Assembly (NCBI RefSeq): GCF_028372415.1
Contig: NC_092874.1
Coordinates: forward strand, 58,441,865-58,505,864
Direction of reading: 5' to 3'
From: Notamacropus eugenii
Taxonomy: Eukaryota; Chordata; Mammalia; Diprotodontia; Macropodidae
DNA: 64,000 nucleotides
The first letter of the stretch is position 1. Every line of letters begins with the position of its first letter. The notes beneath the pieces were generated by a model. It searched no databases and was not told where the DNA came from. It saw nothing but the letters and a program-made list of their open reading frames with translations. Positions 10,083 to 21,270 of this stretch are shown here, in pieces. Position numbers and translations under genes: made by a program.

Positions 10083-10718
10083 AAAAATGAATGTTAGGCA
10101 AAAGGAATAATAGTATGTATTACAGAATGATTAGACCAGAATTTAGTAACTTACTTATAGTTACTGTTGAAATTTGCTAAGAGGCTATTAGTTAAATCTA
10201 ATCAAGGCATGATACAGTTGTGCAGTTCTGCTAATTAGGCAGTTCATATTTCACTTTTACCCTGAGCACAGTCCTATCAAAGAGTCAGATTTTATCTTTT
10301 GATGATGGTCAAAATGCCTGATGCAAATGCTTTCCCTTGCTGTCAATCACTACTGCTCCAAGGGACACTATTGCCGCCACATTGCCAGTGAGGAACCCCA
10401 CCAGTGTGACCATGGACAAATAGACTTTTGGAGTTATAATAATAGTAATCATAATAATAGTTACTTATATAGTACCATATGCCAGGCACACAAGACCCTG
10501 TAACAAAGAAAAGCAGGTACCAAATGGAGGAGATCCAATGACTTACAGCAAGGGAGGAGATAAGTGGTACAGCTACTATATAGATGTAGATAGACAAAGA
10601 CATAGATATAGATCCACAGAGCTCCAACTTAGCAATCAAACAAATGATGCATTCTATGTATGCCAAAGAGGTATATATTGGGAACCAGTTTCCCAAACTC
10701 CCTTGTAGTCAATTGTAA
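10083..10718 (+). other. MRC1: MRC1 intron, mostly unassigned, with a short MIR piece
   Basis: A MIR-like fragment (ATAATAATAGTTACTTATAT) lies near 10450-10490. The rest is unassigned. A coding-like stretch on the minus strand at about 10320-10410 could not be matched to a family. Confidence 0.4.
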
Positions 10719-11018
10719 TGTCAGACTCACATTCTCTGGGGGAGTAGGAGTGAGGAAAAGACTGCAACAATCAGATTAGAAAATCAGGTATTATTTATTA
10801 ATATGGGGCTGGGTGCCAAGACAATGGACAACAAGAGGTCAGAATCAAAGCCTAAGCAAGAGTCAATAGGAGTCAGCAATGAGAATGGACTCTCTCATTG
10901 AGCCAGGGCTTTCCTAAATAATTCCTGCCCAGGACCAGAACTTATTCTACATGCATACTATATACTACCATAGGGAGGCACACTCTGTTGGTTTGGAGGA
11001 TCATGATAATTCCTAACA
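10719..11018 (-). mobile_element. Possible old solo LTR or LTR-like repeat
   Basis: On the minus strand the stretch starts TGTTAGGAATTATC and ends TCTGACA, with an AATAAA-type signal near its end. I found no matching target-site duplication and do not recognise the family, so this is tentative. Confidence 0.25.
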
Positions 11019-11495
11019 CAGGAATTCAACTAAAATGGGGAAAGAAAATTGAAAGGGAGAAGGTTCAAAATTATGCCTGGATAGTAGATTCCTCCTTTCT
11101 AGGAAAATTAATTCATCCTTTGACATTGTATATTTCATTTTTAGTTGTCTGAAAACTTAAGTTCTCTTAAATTTGCAAGAAGTCTTTCTATTTGTCATTT
11201 GGGAAAAAATTTATTTCTTTATCAGATAAACCTGGTCTTAACACATAACTGCTTTTTAACCAATTTGGAAATGACTCCCTTTGAGGACTAGTAATAAAGA
11301 TCAAAATATGTCTATTTATTCTAGGAAAATGGTCAAAGAACACATTGTACATTTTAATGCTCTGCGTTGAATTGATATGTACTGTTCTGTATCTGTTAGG
11401 ATGCATCTTTAGCTCTATTAATTCCTTGCCAATACAGGGCCATGCACCCTGTGAGGCCTCAGTTTAATCAATTTCATTTATCGGGATGATAATGA

Positions 11496-11536
11496 TATCC
11501 AATATACATATGTATGTATATATACATATACATATT
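11496..11536 (+). repeat. ATGTATATAC microsatellite
   Basis: Alternating purine-pyrimidine TA/TGTA repeats just before an MRC1 acceptor site. Confidence 0.8.
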
Positions 11537-11548
11537 TTAAAATTTCAG

Positions 11549-11778
11549 ACCCTGCTCTGCCTCATTCCGTGACACCAGCATCTGAGGACTTCACCAAGTA
11601 TGGTGACAGTAGCTATTCAGTCAAGGCAATGAAAATGAAATGGAAAGATGCAAAAGCGTATTGTGAGGATAGTTCCGCCCAAATTGCCAGCATCCTAGAC
11701 CCCTATGTCAATGCGTATGTATGGCTGGAAATGCAGAAGCACAATGAGCCTGTCTGGATTGGTCTGAACAGCAACTTG
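11549..11778 (+). CDS. MRC1: MRC1 exon: linker and N-terminal half of CTLD7
   Basis: Codes a short linker (DPALPHSVTPASEDFTKYGD) then SSYSVKAMKMKWKDAKAYCE and DPYVNAYVWLEM...VWIGLNSNL. Human reads DPSLTNPPATIQTDGFVKYG...SSYSLMRQKFQWHEAETYCK...ASILDPYSNAFAWLQM...VWIALNSNL. Acceptor AG is at 11547-11548, after AATTTCAG, and donor GTAAGA begins at 11779. Length is 2 + 228 bases and it ends on a codon boundary. Confidence 0.94.
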
Positions 11779-12492
11779 GTAAGATATTAAGAATATATAA
11801 GGCTTCCCTTCAATGTGTCTAAGAACCTGCAATATTTCTTATATTGCATCCTGTTAAAGAACTTTTTTAGATCATATTCTAATTAACTTTAATTATTTAC
11901 CTTTTTTCAAGCAGGGCCATTATATTTTTTTGTTTATTGTTATATTTATGTTTTATTGATTATTATCTATTTTTCATTCTGAAATACCCATGGGGAGATT
12001 TTGCTTAAAGTTGGATCTCTTGCTGAGCTTTCTTTAAACTGGTTTTACTGTCCACTCCTTCCCCTTTTATGAGGTAATATAGCCCATAATCTCAATTACT
12101 GTTTTTCACTCAACTTTATAAACAAATATATTCTGAACCAGTATTTTTCTTGGCTGCCATACATCTCTGATTAATAGCCTCATTCAAGCATTGACTAACA
12201 AAGGTGATTTTTAGGCTTTTGTTTCTCCCATTGTTTCTTCATTAACGTCAACTGATTCCCATCAGTGAAATTTATCCATGTAAAATGATTAAATCTGGTT
12301 TCTTTCTTCTTTCCATATACCATTGTATATCCTCAATAACTGCTTTCCTTTGGTCAGATGGAATTATTTTAAATGAACAGCATCCCTTTTTCTCATTTTT
12401 ACTTTTCTAGCTTTGCATTGATTTTGACGTTTGTTCTAGGGAATCAGTGGTCTGACCCTACACAGACACCTGAATCACCGAGGCTCCCATAA
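11779..12492 (+). other. MRC1: MRC1 intron, no recognised feature
   Basis: AT-rich; I see nothing I can name before the L1 fragment at 12493. Confidence 0.5.
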
Positions 12493-12690
12493 CAAAATTC
12501 ATTTGTAAGAACAAAAAGTAAAGAATATCAGAGGAACAAATGAAAAAACTGTAAAGAAAGGAGGTTTAACAGTACCAGATTTTGAACTGTACCACAAGGC
12601 TGTAATGATCAAAACCATTTGGTATTGACTAAGAAACAGAAAGGTAAATCAGTGGAACAGAGTAGACATACAATTTAGAGTAGAAAATAA
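12493..12690 (+). mobile_element. L1 LINE ORF2 fragment (inverted partner of 13822-14000)
   Basis: Plus-strand piece of L1 ORF2 near its C-terminal third (reads like GGLTVPDFELYHKAVMIKTIWY with breaks). The same segment occurs on the minus strand at 13822-14000 inside a longer L1 fragment, at roughly 93% identity by my count. Confidence 0.75.
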
Positions 12691-13047
12691 TTAAATTTCT
12701 TTTTTGTCTGCTTTTCTGTCTGCTAAGATACAAACAGTTCTTTTATTTTGTGATGTTATTTGATGCTCTCCATGACCAATACTTAATGATTCCTTTCCCC
12801 AAGATAATATTCATGGTATGTAACCATGAGGTTTCTGTGTAGTCTACAAGTCTCTGACCTCTCTCATTCTTGATCCCTGATGATCATTTTCCAGTGTATC
12901 TTGTCTTCCTCACCTATTCCACCTTTGCCTTAAAGTATCAGAGTTATTTTTTTAAGTCCAAAATGATGATTTTATGAGAGTATGCACCCCTCATGAGGTA
13001 ACTCTCTTGATGCAAATTGGCCACCTACTCTCTAACTTATTTTTGTA

Positions 13048-13180
13048 GAGTTTCCTGGGATGTGAAGAGATTCAATTATTTGCCCCAAATCACATAGACA
13101 GGATATGTCTGGGACAGGGCTTGAACATAGGTCTTCCTTATTTGGAGGCTGGTTCACCACACAATTCCATGCTAACCCTC
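13048..13180 (-). mobile_element. MIR-type SINE fragment
   Basis: Contains CCCCAAATCACATAGACAGG and GGGCTTGAACATAGGTCTTC, the minus-strand SINE body and head. Confidence 0.5.
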
Positions 13181-13575
13181 AGAGTGTCTGTTGATTTAAT
13201 TTGGGAAGTCATATCAAGTTTTGTTTTGTTTTGTTGTTATAGAATTTCCCTGCCTCTGCTATACAGAAGGTGGGCCATTATGCTTTAATTTTTTTCATAG
13301 CAGTTCTTTTGCAAATGCTTATCATGAGCACTGAAATGTGGGATGACCAAATGTCACATGAAATGATGTTCCTTATTGTCTTTAGTTGTATAACACAACT
13401 AAGTATCAAATCTTTTGTTTTCCTTTTCAAAGAGAAATTGTGAGCCAACCTTCCATTTGGCTGCAACTTTCTTCTGGTTTTATTTATTGTGAGAAAGTCA
13501 AGACTTATATGATTCATTTTCTTTAGTAATATAGTCTTACTTTGAGCACTAATCAAGTACTAAGTTCTTAAAATT

Positions 13576-15065
13576 TTCTTGTAATATCTCTTTATATCTA
13601 AGTCATGTATCCATTTTGATCTTATTGTGGTAGATGGTGTAAGAGATTGGTCTAGGTTCAGTTTCTGCCAGGCTGTTTTCCAGTTTTCCTAACAATTTTT
13701 TAACCAAATAATGAATTCTTATCCCCAAAATTTGTCTTTAAACTTGCCAGATACAAAATTATTTATTTATTTTTTTGCTGCTCTGTTTTATTTATTTATT
13801 TAATTATTTGCTGCTCTAAAGTGTATGTCTACTCTATTCCACTGATTTACCTTTCTCTTTCTTAGTACCAAATGCTTTTGATAATTGCAGCCTTATAGTA
13901 CAGTTCAAAATCTGGTACTGTTAAACTCCTTTCTTTACAGTTTTTCATTAGTTCCTCTGATATTCTTGACTTTTTGTTCTTACAAATGAATTTTGTTGTA
14001 ATTTTTTCTAATTCAGTAAAATAATTTTTGGTAATTTAATGACATTGACTATATTAAGTAGTTTACATAAAGTTATAATTTTTGTCATATTGGCCAGGCC
14101 TATTCATGAACAATTAATATTTCTCCAATTTAAAAAATCTGATTTTATTCGCATAAAATGTTTTTTTTATATAATTTTGTTCATATAATTCCTGGGTTTG
14201 TTTTGATAGTTATACTCCCAGGTATTCTATATTGTTTGGAGTTATTTTAAATGGGATACCTCTTACTATGTCTTCTTACAGGGTCTTGTTTGTGATATAT
14301 AGGAATGCTGATGATTTGTGTGGATTTACTTTATATCCTGCTACTTTGCTAAAATTGTTTCATCTATCTTTTTAGTTGAACCTTTGGGATTTTCCAAGTA
14401 CATCATCGTATCATCTGCAAAAAGAGATCATTTTCTTACCTCTTTCCACATTCTGATTCCTTCTATTTCTTTTTCTTCTCCTATTGTTATTGGTGGGATT
14501 TCCAATTCAATATTTGATAATATTGGTGACAGTAGGTGTCCTTGTTTCATACCTGATCTTACTGGGAAGGCTTCTGGCTTATCCCCATGACAAATAATGT
14601 TTGCTGATGGTTTTAGTAAAATACTTTTTTTTTTAATTTAAGAAAAAAATCCACTTATACCTATATTTTCAAGTGTTTTTTAATAGAAATGAATGTTGTA
14701 CTTTATCAAAAGCTTTTTCTGCACTAACAGATATAATCACATGATTTTTAAACTTTTATTATTGATATAACCCATTATATTCACAGTTTTCCTTATGTTA
14801 AACCATCCCTGCTTTCTTAGTATAAATCCTAGTCATAACGTATAGTCTTCATAATATATTGTTATAATCTTTTAGCTAGTATTTCATTCAGAATTTTTGC
14901 ATCCATATTCAATAATGAAATTGTTTTATAATTTTTTCTCTGTTTTTATACTTCCTGGCTTAGGTATCAGTATGTTTCATAAAAGGAGTTTGGTAGGATC
15001 ACTTCCTTGCCTGCTATTCCAAATAATTTATTTAATATTGGAATACATTTATCTTTAAATGTTTG
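13576..15065 (-). mobile_element. L1 LINE ORF2 fragment
   Basis: Minus-strand L1 text: on + it shows CATGTATCCATTTTGATCTT, GGTCTAGGTTCAGTTTCTGC, CCACTGATTTACCTTTCTCT, TATCCTGCTACTTTGCTAAA and GGTGACAGTAGGTGTCCTTG, in the order expected for a reversed ORF2. Both ends are truncated and it is broken by many stops. Confidence 0.8.
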
Positions 15066-15129
15066 ATAAAATTCACTTGTAAACAGCAGGTACTTAACAA
15101 ATGCTTCTTGATCATGCATTTAGAGTGCC

Positions 15130-15690
15130 AATAGCTAGATTGAAGCTTCTAAACAAAAGAAAAATGAAACAGATCTGCAAAGAGTTTTGCAGCAATTTTT
15201 TTTAACTATCCAAGACAATAGAGCCACCATATTTGAACGCTTAGGCATCACATTTGTACCAGACAGTCATGGATGTGATTATTGAAAAGGTGGAAATGGC
15301 ATTAAAGAGAACAATGATAGGATTAGACCAGGTGTGCATAGAGATCTGATCTGGAGGCAACAGAGTTGTGAGGATGTTGAGGGATTAAGTCATGAGATAC
15401 GTGAAGGAAGTTACAATCCCAAAGCTATGGCAAAAATCTTGAAATTCATTAATAGCAAAAATAAGCAACTAATAGGCTATCTATAATCACCTAACTATAT
15501 GCCTATTTTCTTATCTATATAAAATTTGTATGAAAAATATATCACGTATCAAGTATCAAGCATATTCTCAAAGAGGATATTCTTGGCTACAAGTAGACTT
15601 TTGGAAGTAAAATGCTTGCCGATAGGAGTTGGCCACTGTCATGATGGGGATCCAGCACAGAGTCCAAATTGAAGAAATATTTTCTGTGGA
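15130..15690 (+). mobile_element. RTE-clade LINE fragment, reverse-transcriptase region
   Basis: Plus-strand text resembles the RTE ORF: ATGAAACAGATCTGCAAAGA, CCACCATATTTGAACGCTTA, GTGATTATTGAAAAGGTGGA, GGCTATCTATAATCACC then TATCTATATAAAATTTGTAT (L-x-x-x-YK segment). Heavily decayed. Assigned from memory of the family. Confidence 0.5.
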
Positions 15691-15699
15691 TGATGTGAT

Positions 15700-16040
15700 C
15701 TTTTATGCCTTTGCCTTGTGGTGCATAGTGTCTGGAACATAATTTGTTGTTGTTGAGTTGTTTCAATTGTATCTGACTTTTCATGATCCCATTTAGGGAT
15801 TTCTTGGCAAAGATACTGGAGTGGTTTGCCATTTCCTTCTCCAGCTTATTTAACAGATGAGGAAATTGAGGCAAACAGAACTAAGTGACCTGTCTAGGAT
15901 TACACAGCTAGTATGTATCAGAGGCTGGATTTGAATTCATGAAGATGAGTCTTCCTGGTTCCAAGCCCAGCACTTTATCCACTGTACCACTTACCTGCTC
16001 TTAATAGGCCCTTCATAAATATTAATTGATTGATTATTGG
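15700..16040 (+). mobile_element. L2-type tail split by a SINE
   Basis: The L2-like tail is in two pieces: GCATAGTGTCTGGAACATAA before the SINE and TAGGCCCTTCATAAATATTA then ATTGATTGATT after it. Joined, they read as one tail, so the SINE inserted later. Confidence 0.45.
15748..16003 (-). mobile_element. Marsupial tRNA-derived SINE, near full length
   Basis: Minus-strand copy: GTTGTTGTTGAGTTGTTTC tail, CATGATCCCATTTAGGGATT, TGGAGTGGTTTGCCATTTCC, AACAGATGAGGAAATTGAGG, ATTACACAGCTAGTATGTAT and a tRNA-like head (TTATCCACTGTACCACTTAC). Confidence 0.85.
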
Positions 16041-16267
16041 TTGTATCAAGCCTTGAAACATTGCAGAACCTTCTGGAAGAAATTTATAGTCATTCAAAAG
16101 AATTCACATGAGAAAAGACAAGTGGAAAAAGCATAGATGGATGACATTGATCAGCATATGCATCTTGGACAGTTGGAACAAATAGAAAATAAATGAAGGC
16201 CAGGATAAAATGTTGGGGAGAGGTCAGACTAGATTGCCTTGGAAAGTTGCATAGCTTCTTTCTTAAA

Positions 16268-16455
16268 GAACAGCAATGTGGCCTAATAGATCGAGAACTG
16301 AACTTAGAGGCAGGAAGATCTGCTTTTATATCCTTCTTCAGATACTAGCTGTGTGACCCTGGGGAAGCCACTTAGCCTCTTTGGGTCTGTTTTTTCATCT
16401 CTAAAATGATAAGTTTTGATTGATGGCCTCTCAACTCCCTTCCAGCTATAAATTT
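16268..16455 (+). mobile_element. MIR-type SINE
   Basis: Plus-strand order: CAATGTGGCCTAATAGATCG, ACTAGCTGTGTGACCCTGGG, CTCTAAAATGATAAG, then CTCCCTTCCAGCTATAAATT. Confidence 0.7.
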
Positions 16456-17864
16456 CTGATCCTATCAAACTTATCTTGGGGAAAAAAAGCACTTCATTTT
16501 AAAAAACCCAATATTCTACTCAAATTGTTCTGTGCCTGCAGGTCAAAGAAAACCATACTTATAAAAGAATTAAAAATTAGTACTAGCCAGAAGTGTATGG
16601 GCAACTGGGTGGTCTCATTGAATAGAATGCAGCATAAAATAAATAAAGAACTTTGAAGAAAAACCAAAGCACAGGGGGTTATATGATAGAAGAAGAGGAC
16701 GAGTCACTGATGTTGTGTGATTGAGAGATGACCCTGGGCAGCTTGTGTGCTGTCCTGGACATGTCAGGATAAAGTGAGGAAGGCCTACAGCACAGTGGAT
16801 AAATCCCCTGTGGTAAACTTGAGGGAAGACATGGGCAGGAGTCCCACAAGATGGTCAAAGGATAGGCATTTGCATTATTGAAGTGGATATTCTCAGCCTT
16901 GAGATCACAGCTCTATTTGAGCACTGAATGCAATTATATCTGCCTACAGAATATTTGAGTGGGGGGAAGGTTAAGGCTGGGTGGTAGGTGCATTTTCTAT
17001 GAGTACTCTACCAGTTGGTTATTATAGATTCCTAAAATTATGGTGCTTCCATATGAGTATGGAATATTTCCTGCATGAGTCTATCTTTCAAATGCCCCTG
17101 GAGGAGGAGGAGAAGAACTATTGTTATGTCTGGGGAGTCAGTGGTGAACAGTGACTCTGCCAGATGACAAAAGAACCTTGAACTAGAGGCTTTTCTGGTA
17201 AACAGGGTCATGACTAAGTCCTCTCACCACCATTTCTTAAAAGGAAGTATGGTATTGGCTATGAATCAATTGTATGCTTATACTTTATAATGCTTTGTTT
17301 TTTAAAAAAGTTTTTTATCTTTTACTTCTAAATTATTTTTTGCCATTTAAGCATGGATACCTTTCTTAGTAAATATTGTCCCAATTCTTTCACAAACTTA
17401 AATATATTTTTCTTTTACTTTTAGTTATCCATGATAAATATAATGTACATTTATTTTATAGAAGATTATTTTACTTTATCCTATATCATTCTTTTCAGCC
17501 AAATTAGCATGATTAATATTTAATTATATAAAATTTATATGGAATCAATGAGAACCAAATCATTGATTGATTTATATGCTATAACATTGCAAAATATTTC
17601 TTGCAATAATGGAACAGCTCTACCTACATTGGACATTAACCGGTTAATGAGCATTGCCTGCTGCAGATGTCCTTTCAGTAATAATAATTCAAACATTTTG
17701 TCACTTATAGGGCATTAACTAGGCTGTGTTGTTAAGAATTTTGCATGAATTAATAAATTATCAAATTTATAATTTTATATATGTATATTTATATATATAA
17801 ATTAACTATATATATAACTATTAAACAATGAAATGGATTAAAAGATATCCTGAGAATCATGCAT
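16456..17864 (+). other. MRC1: MRC1 intron, mostly unassigned
   Basis: A segment at about 16,690-16,890 (GGGCAGCTTGTGTGCTGTCC, then GGGCAGGAGTCCCACAAGAT) may be an RTE-derived 3' remnant, but I am not sure. A TA-rich microsatellite lies at 17,770-17,815. Nothing else recognised. Confidence 0.4.
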
Positions 17865-18045
17865 CAGTGCTGGATTAGGAATCAAGAAACCAGGGATCTT
17901 GATCCCATTCTGCTTACTAATTATATGAATTTGGAATAGTCATTAATATTCTTGGGCCTCGGTTTCCCTCTCCATAAAATTAGAGAGTTTAGTTAGATGG
18001 TCTCTAATGTACCCGCCAATTCAAATTGTGTATAAATCTGTGGGG
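17865..18045 (+). mobile_element. Decayed MIR-type SINE
   Basis: Plus-strand MIR pattern, for example GGGCCTCGGTTTCCCTCTCC followed by ATAAAATTAGAGAGTTTAG. Confidence 0.5.
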
Positions 18046-18131
18046 AAAAATTTTTTGACTTGATTACATTTTTTTTCAGTTGGTTAATTTGGTGTCACAT
18101 GGAGTAACTTAAGCCATGTTTTTCCTTATAG

Positions 18132-18297
18132 ACTGAAGGTGCATACGTATGGGTTGATAACTGGAGAATGAGATACACAAACTGGGCCCCTGGGGAACCT
18201 CAAGTGAAATCAGGTTGTGTCTATATGGATTTAGATGGATTCTGGAAGACAGCACTTTGTAATGAAACTTACCAATTTCTCTGCAAAAAATCAGATG
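18132..18297 (+). CDS. MRC1: MRC1 exon: C-terminal half of CTLD7
   Basis: Codes TEGAYVWVDNWRMRYTNWAP, then GEPQVKSGCVYMDLDGFWKT and ALCNETYQFLCKKSD. Human reads TDNQYTWTDKWRVRYTNWAADEPKLKSACVYLDLDGYWKT. The motif is EPQ rather than EPN, and WKT replaces WND, so this domain should not bind sugar in the usual calcium-dependent way. One N-glycosylation sequon (NET) is present. Acceptor AG 18130-18131; donor GTAATT from 18298; ends in phase 1. Confidence 0.94.
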
Positions 18298-18524
18298 GTA
18301 ATTAGACATTATAATACTATTTGGGGGGATTTTGATTTTCGAAGCAAGCAAGTACCTACCCCAGTCACTGTGCCACTGGAAGCTTTAATCATTGTCTCAG
18401 CAACTTGTGAGCAGGCAAAAATCTCTATCTAACAGGAGCGTATTAGATCAACCATTCATTATTCATTTCCTCCAGCCCCAAACAGTGCTGACATTAAGGT
18501 GAAACATTTCTTATCCTGATATAG

Positions 18525-18615
18525 TGAACAGAGAACCACCCCTGGAGCCAGGCAGACCTGGATTTAAATCCTGCCTCTAATACCCTGACTGTGGTGGCCA
18601 AGGCACTTAAGCTGC
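18525..18615 (+). mobile_element. tRNA-derived SINE head fragment
   Basis: GAGCCAGGCAGACCTGGATT, then TAAATCCTGCCTCTAATACC; the body is lost. Confidence 0.45.
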
Positions 18616-19239
18616 CCAGGCAACTTTCCTGGAATATGAATTGCAGAGAAGATTCCATGCCAACCTACACTGATAGCAACAATTCTCCTATCTGGGAGTT
18701 CCCTATACGGATGAAAATATAGGTCCAGTTCCCATTTTACCAGTGTAAATAATACTTCCCATATTACCAATGTTTATTTGCCACTGATAAATTCTAAGTG
18801 TTTATTAGTGAATTCTTCTGATTTTATGGCACCTTATTCCCTAAACATATCTTCTTATTTTTTGTATTGTATTGTATTGTATTTCGTATTATTTAGTATG
18901 CAGTTCTAACATAAAATAATGGAACACCGTCTATTCTTAGATTTTTCAGAATTGGTGAAACTGCTCTCAAACTTAGAATGGCATCTTTGGCTTACGCAGT
19001 GGCATAAGAGTAATAAATGCTAACTTTTCACTAGCCAGGTAGGACGGAAGCCTTAGGGACCCCAAGTCCAAAGGGTTCCTATGGTGACCATATAACTTAG
19101 AATAGCAGCTGAGAACACTAATACTTTTGCAAAATTTCACCTAGGAGCTCAAGAATTAGACTTCAATATTGCTGTGCATGTGTCTGATTATGTAATTTTT
19201 GAATTATGAGCAGCTACCATAGACTGTAGTAGAAATACC
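18616..19239 (+). other. MRC1: MRC1 intron, no recognised feature
   Basis: Contains a short TTGTA pentamer run near 18,860-18,885; otherwise nothing identified. Confidence 0.5.
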
Positions 19240-19370
19240 ACTGGACTGAGAGACAGTTTCATCCAAAGGATCATTGGGTTGCCGAGTTAGGGTTGGAAAA
19301 AGCCTTCAAGACCATCAAATGTACTAGTGCCTCAGATACAAACTGAGGCCACTGATCTGTACAAAAGGAT
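19240..19370 (-). mobile_element. MIR-type SINE fragment
   Basis: GTTGGAAAAAGCCTTCAAGA, then GATACAAACTGAGGCCACTG: minus-strand MIR-like. Confidence 0.45.
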
Positions 19371-19639
19371 TCCCCTGGGCCACATGTTGACTTAGTTTTA
19401 AAATGTAACATGATCAATCTGTTATCATATTTTGCCTATTTTGTTAAATATTAACATTTTAATCTGGTTCACACTTTACTTGGGAGCATTGCTGCTCTTA
19501 TGTGCCTCATTTCTAGATAGGGAAAGTAAGACCCAACATGAGAAAGCAGCCCACCAGGTTCACACAAGTAGTATTTTGCAGAATTCACATCCTGATACTG
19601 ACTCGCCATTTAAATTTATAATTTATACTGACTGCTAAA

Positions 19640-19790
19640 CCATGCTAGAGGCCAGAGTTCTAATCTTGCTTCAGACACTAAGAAACAGTGTGATCTTGGC
19701 CAAATCACAAACACCAGGTTTCCCATTTAGAAAATGAGGAGATTGGGTGGAAGGTTCTGGGATGCTTCTGACATCAAAGCCCTATTTTTG
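19640..19790 (+). mobile_element. MIR-type SINE fragment
   Basis: GAGGCCAGAGTTCTAATCTT, CAGTGTGATCTTGGCCAAAT and CATTTAGAAAATGAGGAGAT in plus-strand order. Confidence 0.55.
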
Positions 19791-19986
19791 TGATTGTATA
19801 AAATCAATAGAACCGATAAAATCATAAAAATTCAAATGGTGATAATGATGAATTCAAATGATGGACAATTGATTATGTCTTACATATGAACGGTGGTAGA
19901 TTTTCTTTCACCTTAAGTAGATCTCAGAATGTCTTTTCTTTCATAAACCTGAGATTTTTTTATTTAATTTTCTTCTTACCTCCCAG

Positions 19987-20136
19987 TGAAGCCTTCCACA
20001 GAGCCTCCACAATTGCCTGGCAGATGTCCAGATACAGAACAAACTTCTTGGATCCCTTTCCATCGTCATTGCTACTATATTGAATCTTCCTCTACAAGAA
20101 GCTGGGGCCAAGCTTTGCTGGAATGTAGTCGAATGG
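19987..20136 (+). CDS. MRC1: MRC1 exon: linker and start of CTLD8
   Basis: Codes VKPSTEPPQLPGRCPDTEQT then SWIPFHRHCYYIESSSTRSW and GQALLECSRM. Human: EIPATEPPQLPGRCPESDHT, AWIPFHGHCYYIESSYTRNW, GQASLECLRM. The TEPPQLPGRCP linker is identical. Acceptor AG 19985-19986, donor GTAAGT from 20137; phases 1 in and 1 out. Confidence 0.95.
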
Positions 20137-20934
20137 GTAAGTATGAGTTTTACTGAGAATTGACTCACAGGTTGTACATATTGGAACAAGAGGTTACAAG
20201 TGTCCCTTAAATTCTTCAAATAATGAATATCTGATTTTCTACTTTTTCTCTATTTGCTTCCCTGAAATGAATTTCTTTTATCATAAAAAGCCATATTACC
20301 TTCTCCAAAGTATGTCTGCCAGTTTTTGTCCAAACTCTAGAACTGTGAGAAAGAATTGGACTTCCCAAAACTGCAGAGCCATTTAAAAACAAGATCCCAA
20401 CAGTTGTAGAGATGAACTCAGCAGATATACTAAAGAGTACTTGGCCTCTTTTCCCATTTTATCTGTCTCAAATTCCCAACTAGGTCTAGTCACTGGATTG
20501 CCATACTTCAGACAAATAAAGAGATACTTTCTTTTCTCACTTACAAATCCAATGGCTTTTATATTCTGAGATGAACCTTGTCAGTGACTCTGTCCTTAAG
20601 ACTCATCTAACCAAAACTAGAAAACCATTTGCATCAGATTCCCTTAAGTGGGGATAGACGTAGAAAAAAGAGAGCTAAAATCCAAAGGAGCAAAACAGAG
20701 CTGACTTGTTTCTTAAATACTTTAAAATCAAAGATTGTTCTGATTCATCTTCAGCTGAGCAGGGAAAACCCATCCTCAACATTCAGCCTAGGTCTTTCTT
20801 TTTTTAAAACTCTTTTCTTCTTTTACTCTTCCTTTTCCAGAGGACCTGCTGCAGAACTATTTTAAAATATAAACTACCATATAGAATTTTATCTCGGAAA
20901 TATTTTTCATGCTGCCTCCATTTACTTAAATCTC
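20137..20934 (+). other. MRC1: MRC1 intron, no recognised feature
   Basis: Nothing identified; the open frame at 20,629-20,865 has no family resemblance. Confidence 0.5.
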
Positions 20935-21042
20935 ACCTTTTGCAAGTCATAGTTTCTCCATGGGGCCTCATCTGTGAAATGAGGCAGTTGGATTAGATGA
21001 CCTGTACAATCCATTTAAACTCTAAATCTGTAATCTTATTTA
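20935..21042 (+). mobile_element. MIR-type SINE 3' part
   Basis: GGCCTCATCTGTGAAATGAG, then TAGATGACCTGTACAATCC. Confidence 0.55.
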
Positions 21043-21119
21043 CTTAACATATGTTTAATCATCAGCTAACCCAACAACTACTGGCCTTTTATTCAGATTT
21101 CTGTCTAGACCCACCATTG

Positions 21120-21270
21120 GAACCTATGACTGAATTCAAAGGAAATTTGGAGACTGTCAAATTCAAACATTTCATTTTATTTAATGGATGAGGAAATTGT
21201 GACCCAGAGAAGGAAAATGCCGAAGGCCTAGAGATAGGTAGTATGTGTCAGAGACAGGGTTTAAAAATTG
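21120..21270 (-). mobile_element. MIR-type SINE fragment
   Basis: ATTTAATGGATGAGGAAATT, GTGACCCAGAGAAGGAAAAT: minus-strand core and tail. Confidence 0.5.

Noticed and set aside
10320-10410. Coding-like minus-strand stretch in an MRC1 intron
   Set aside because: It could not be matched to any protein family, and it is too short to call a pseudogene.
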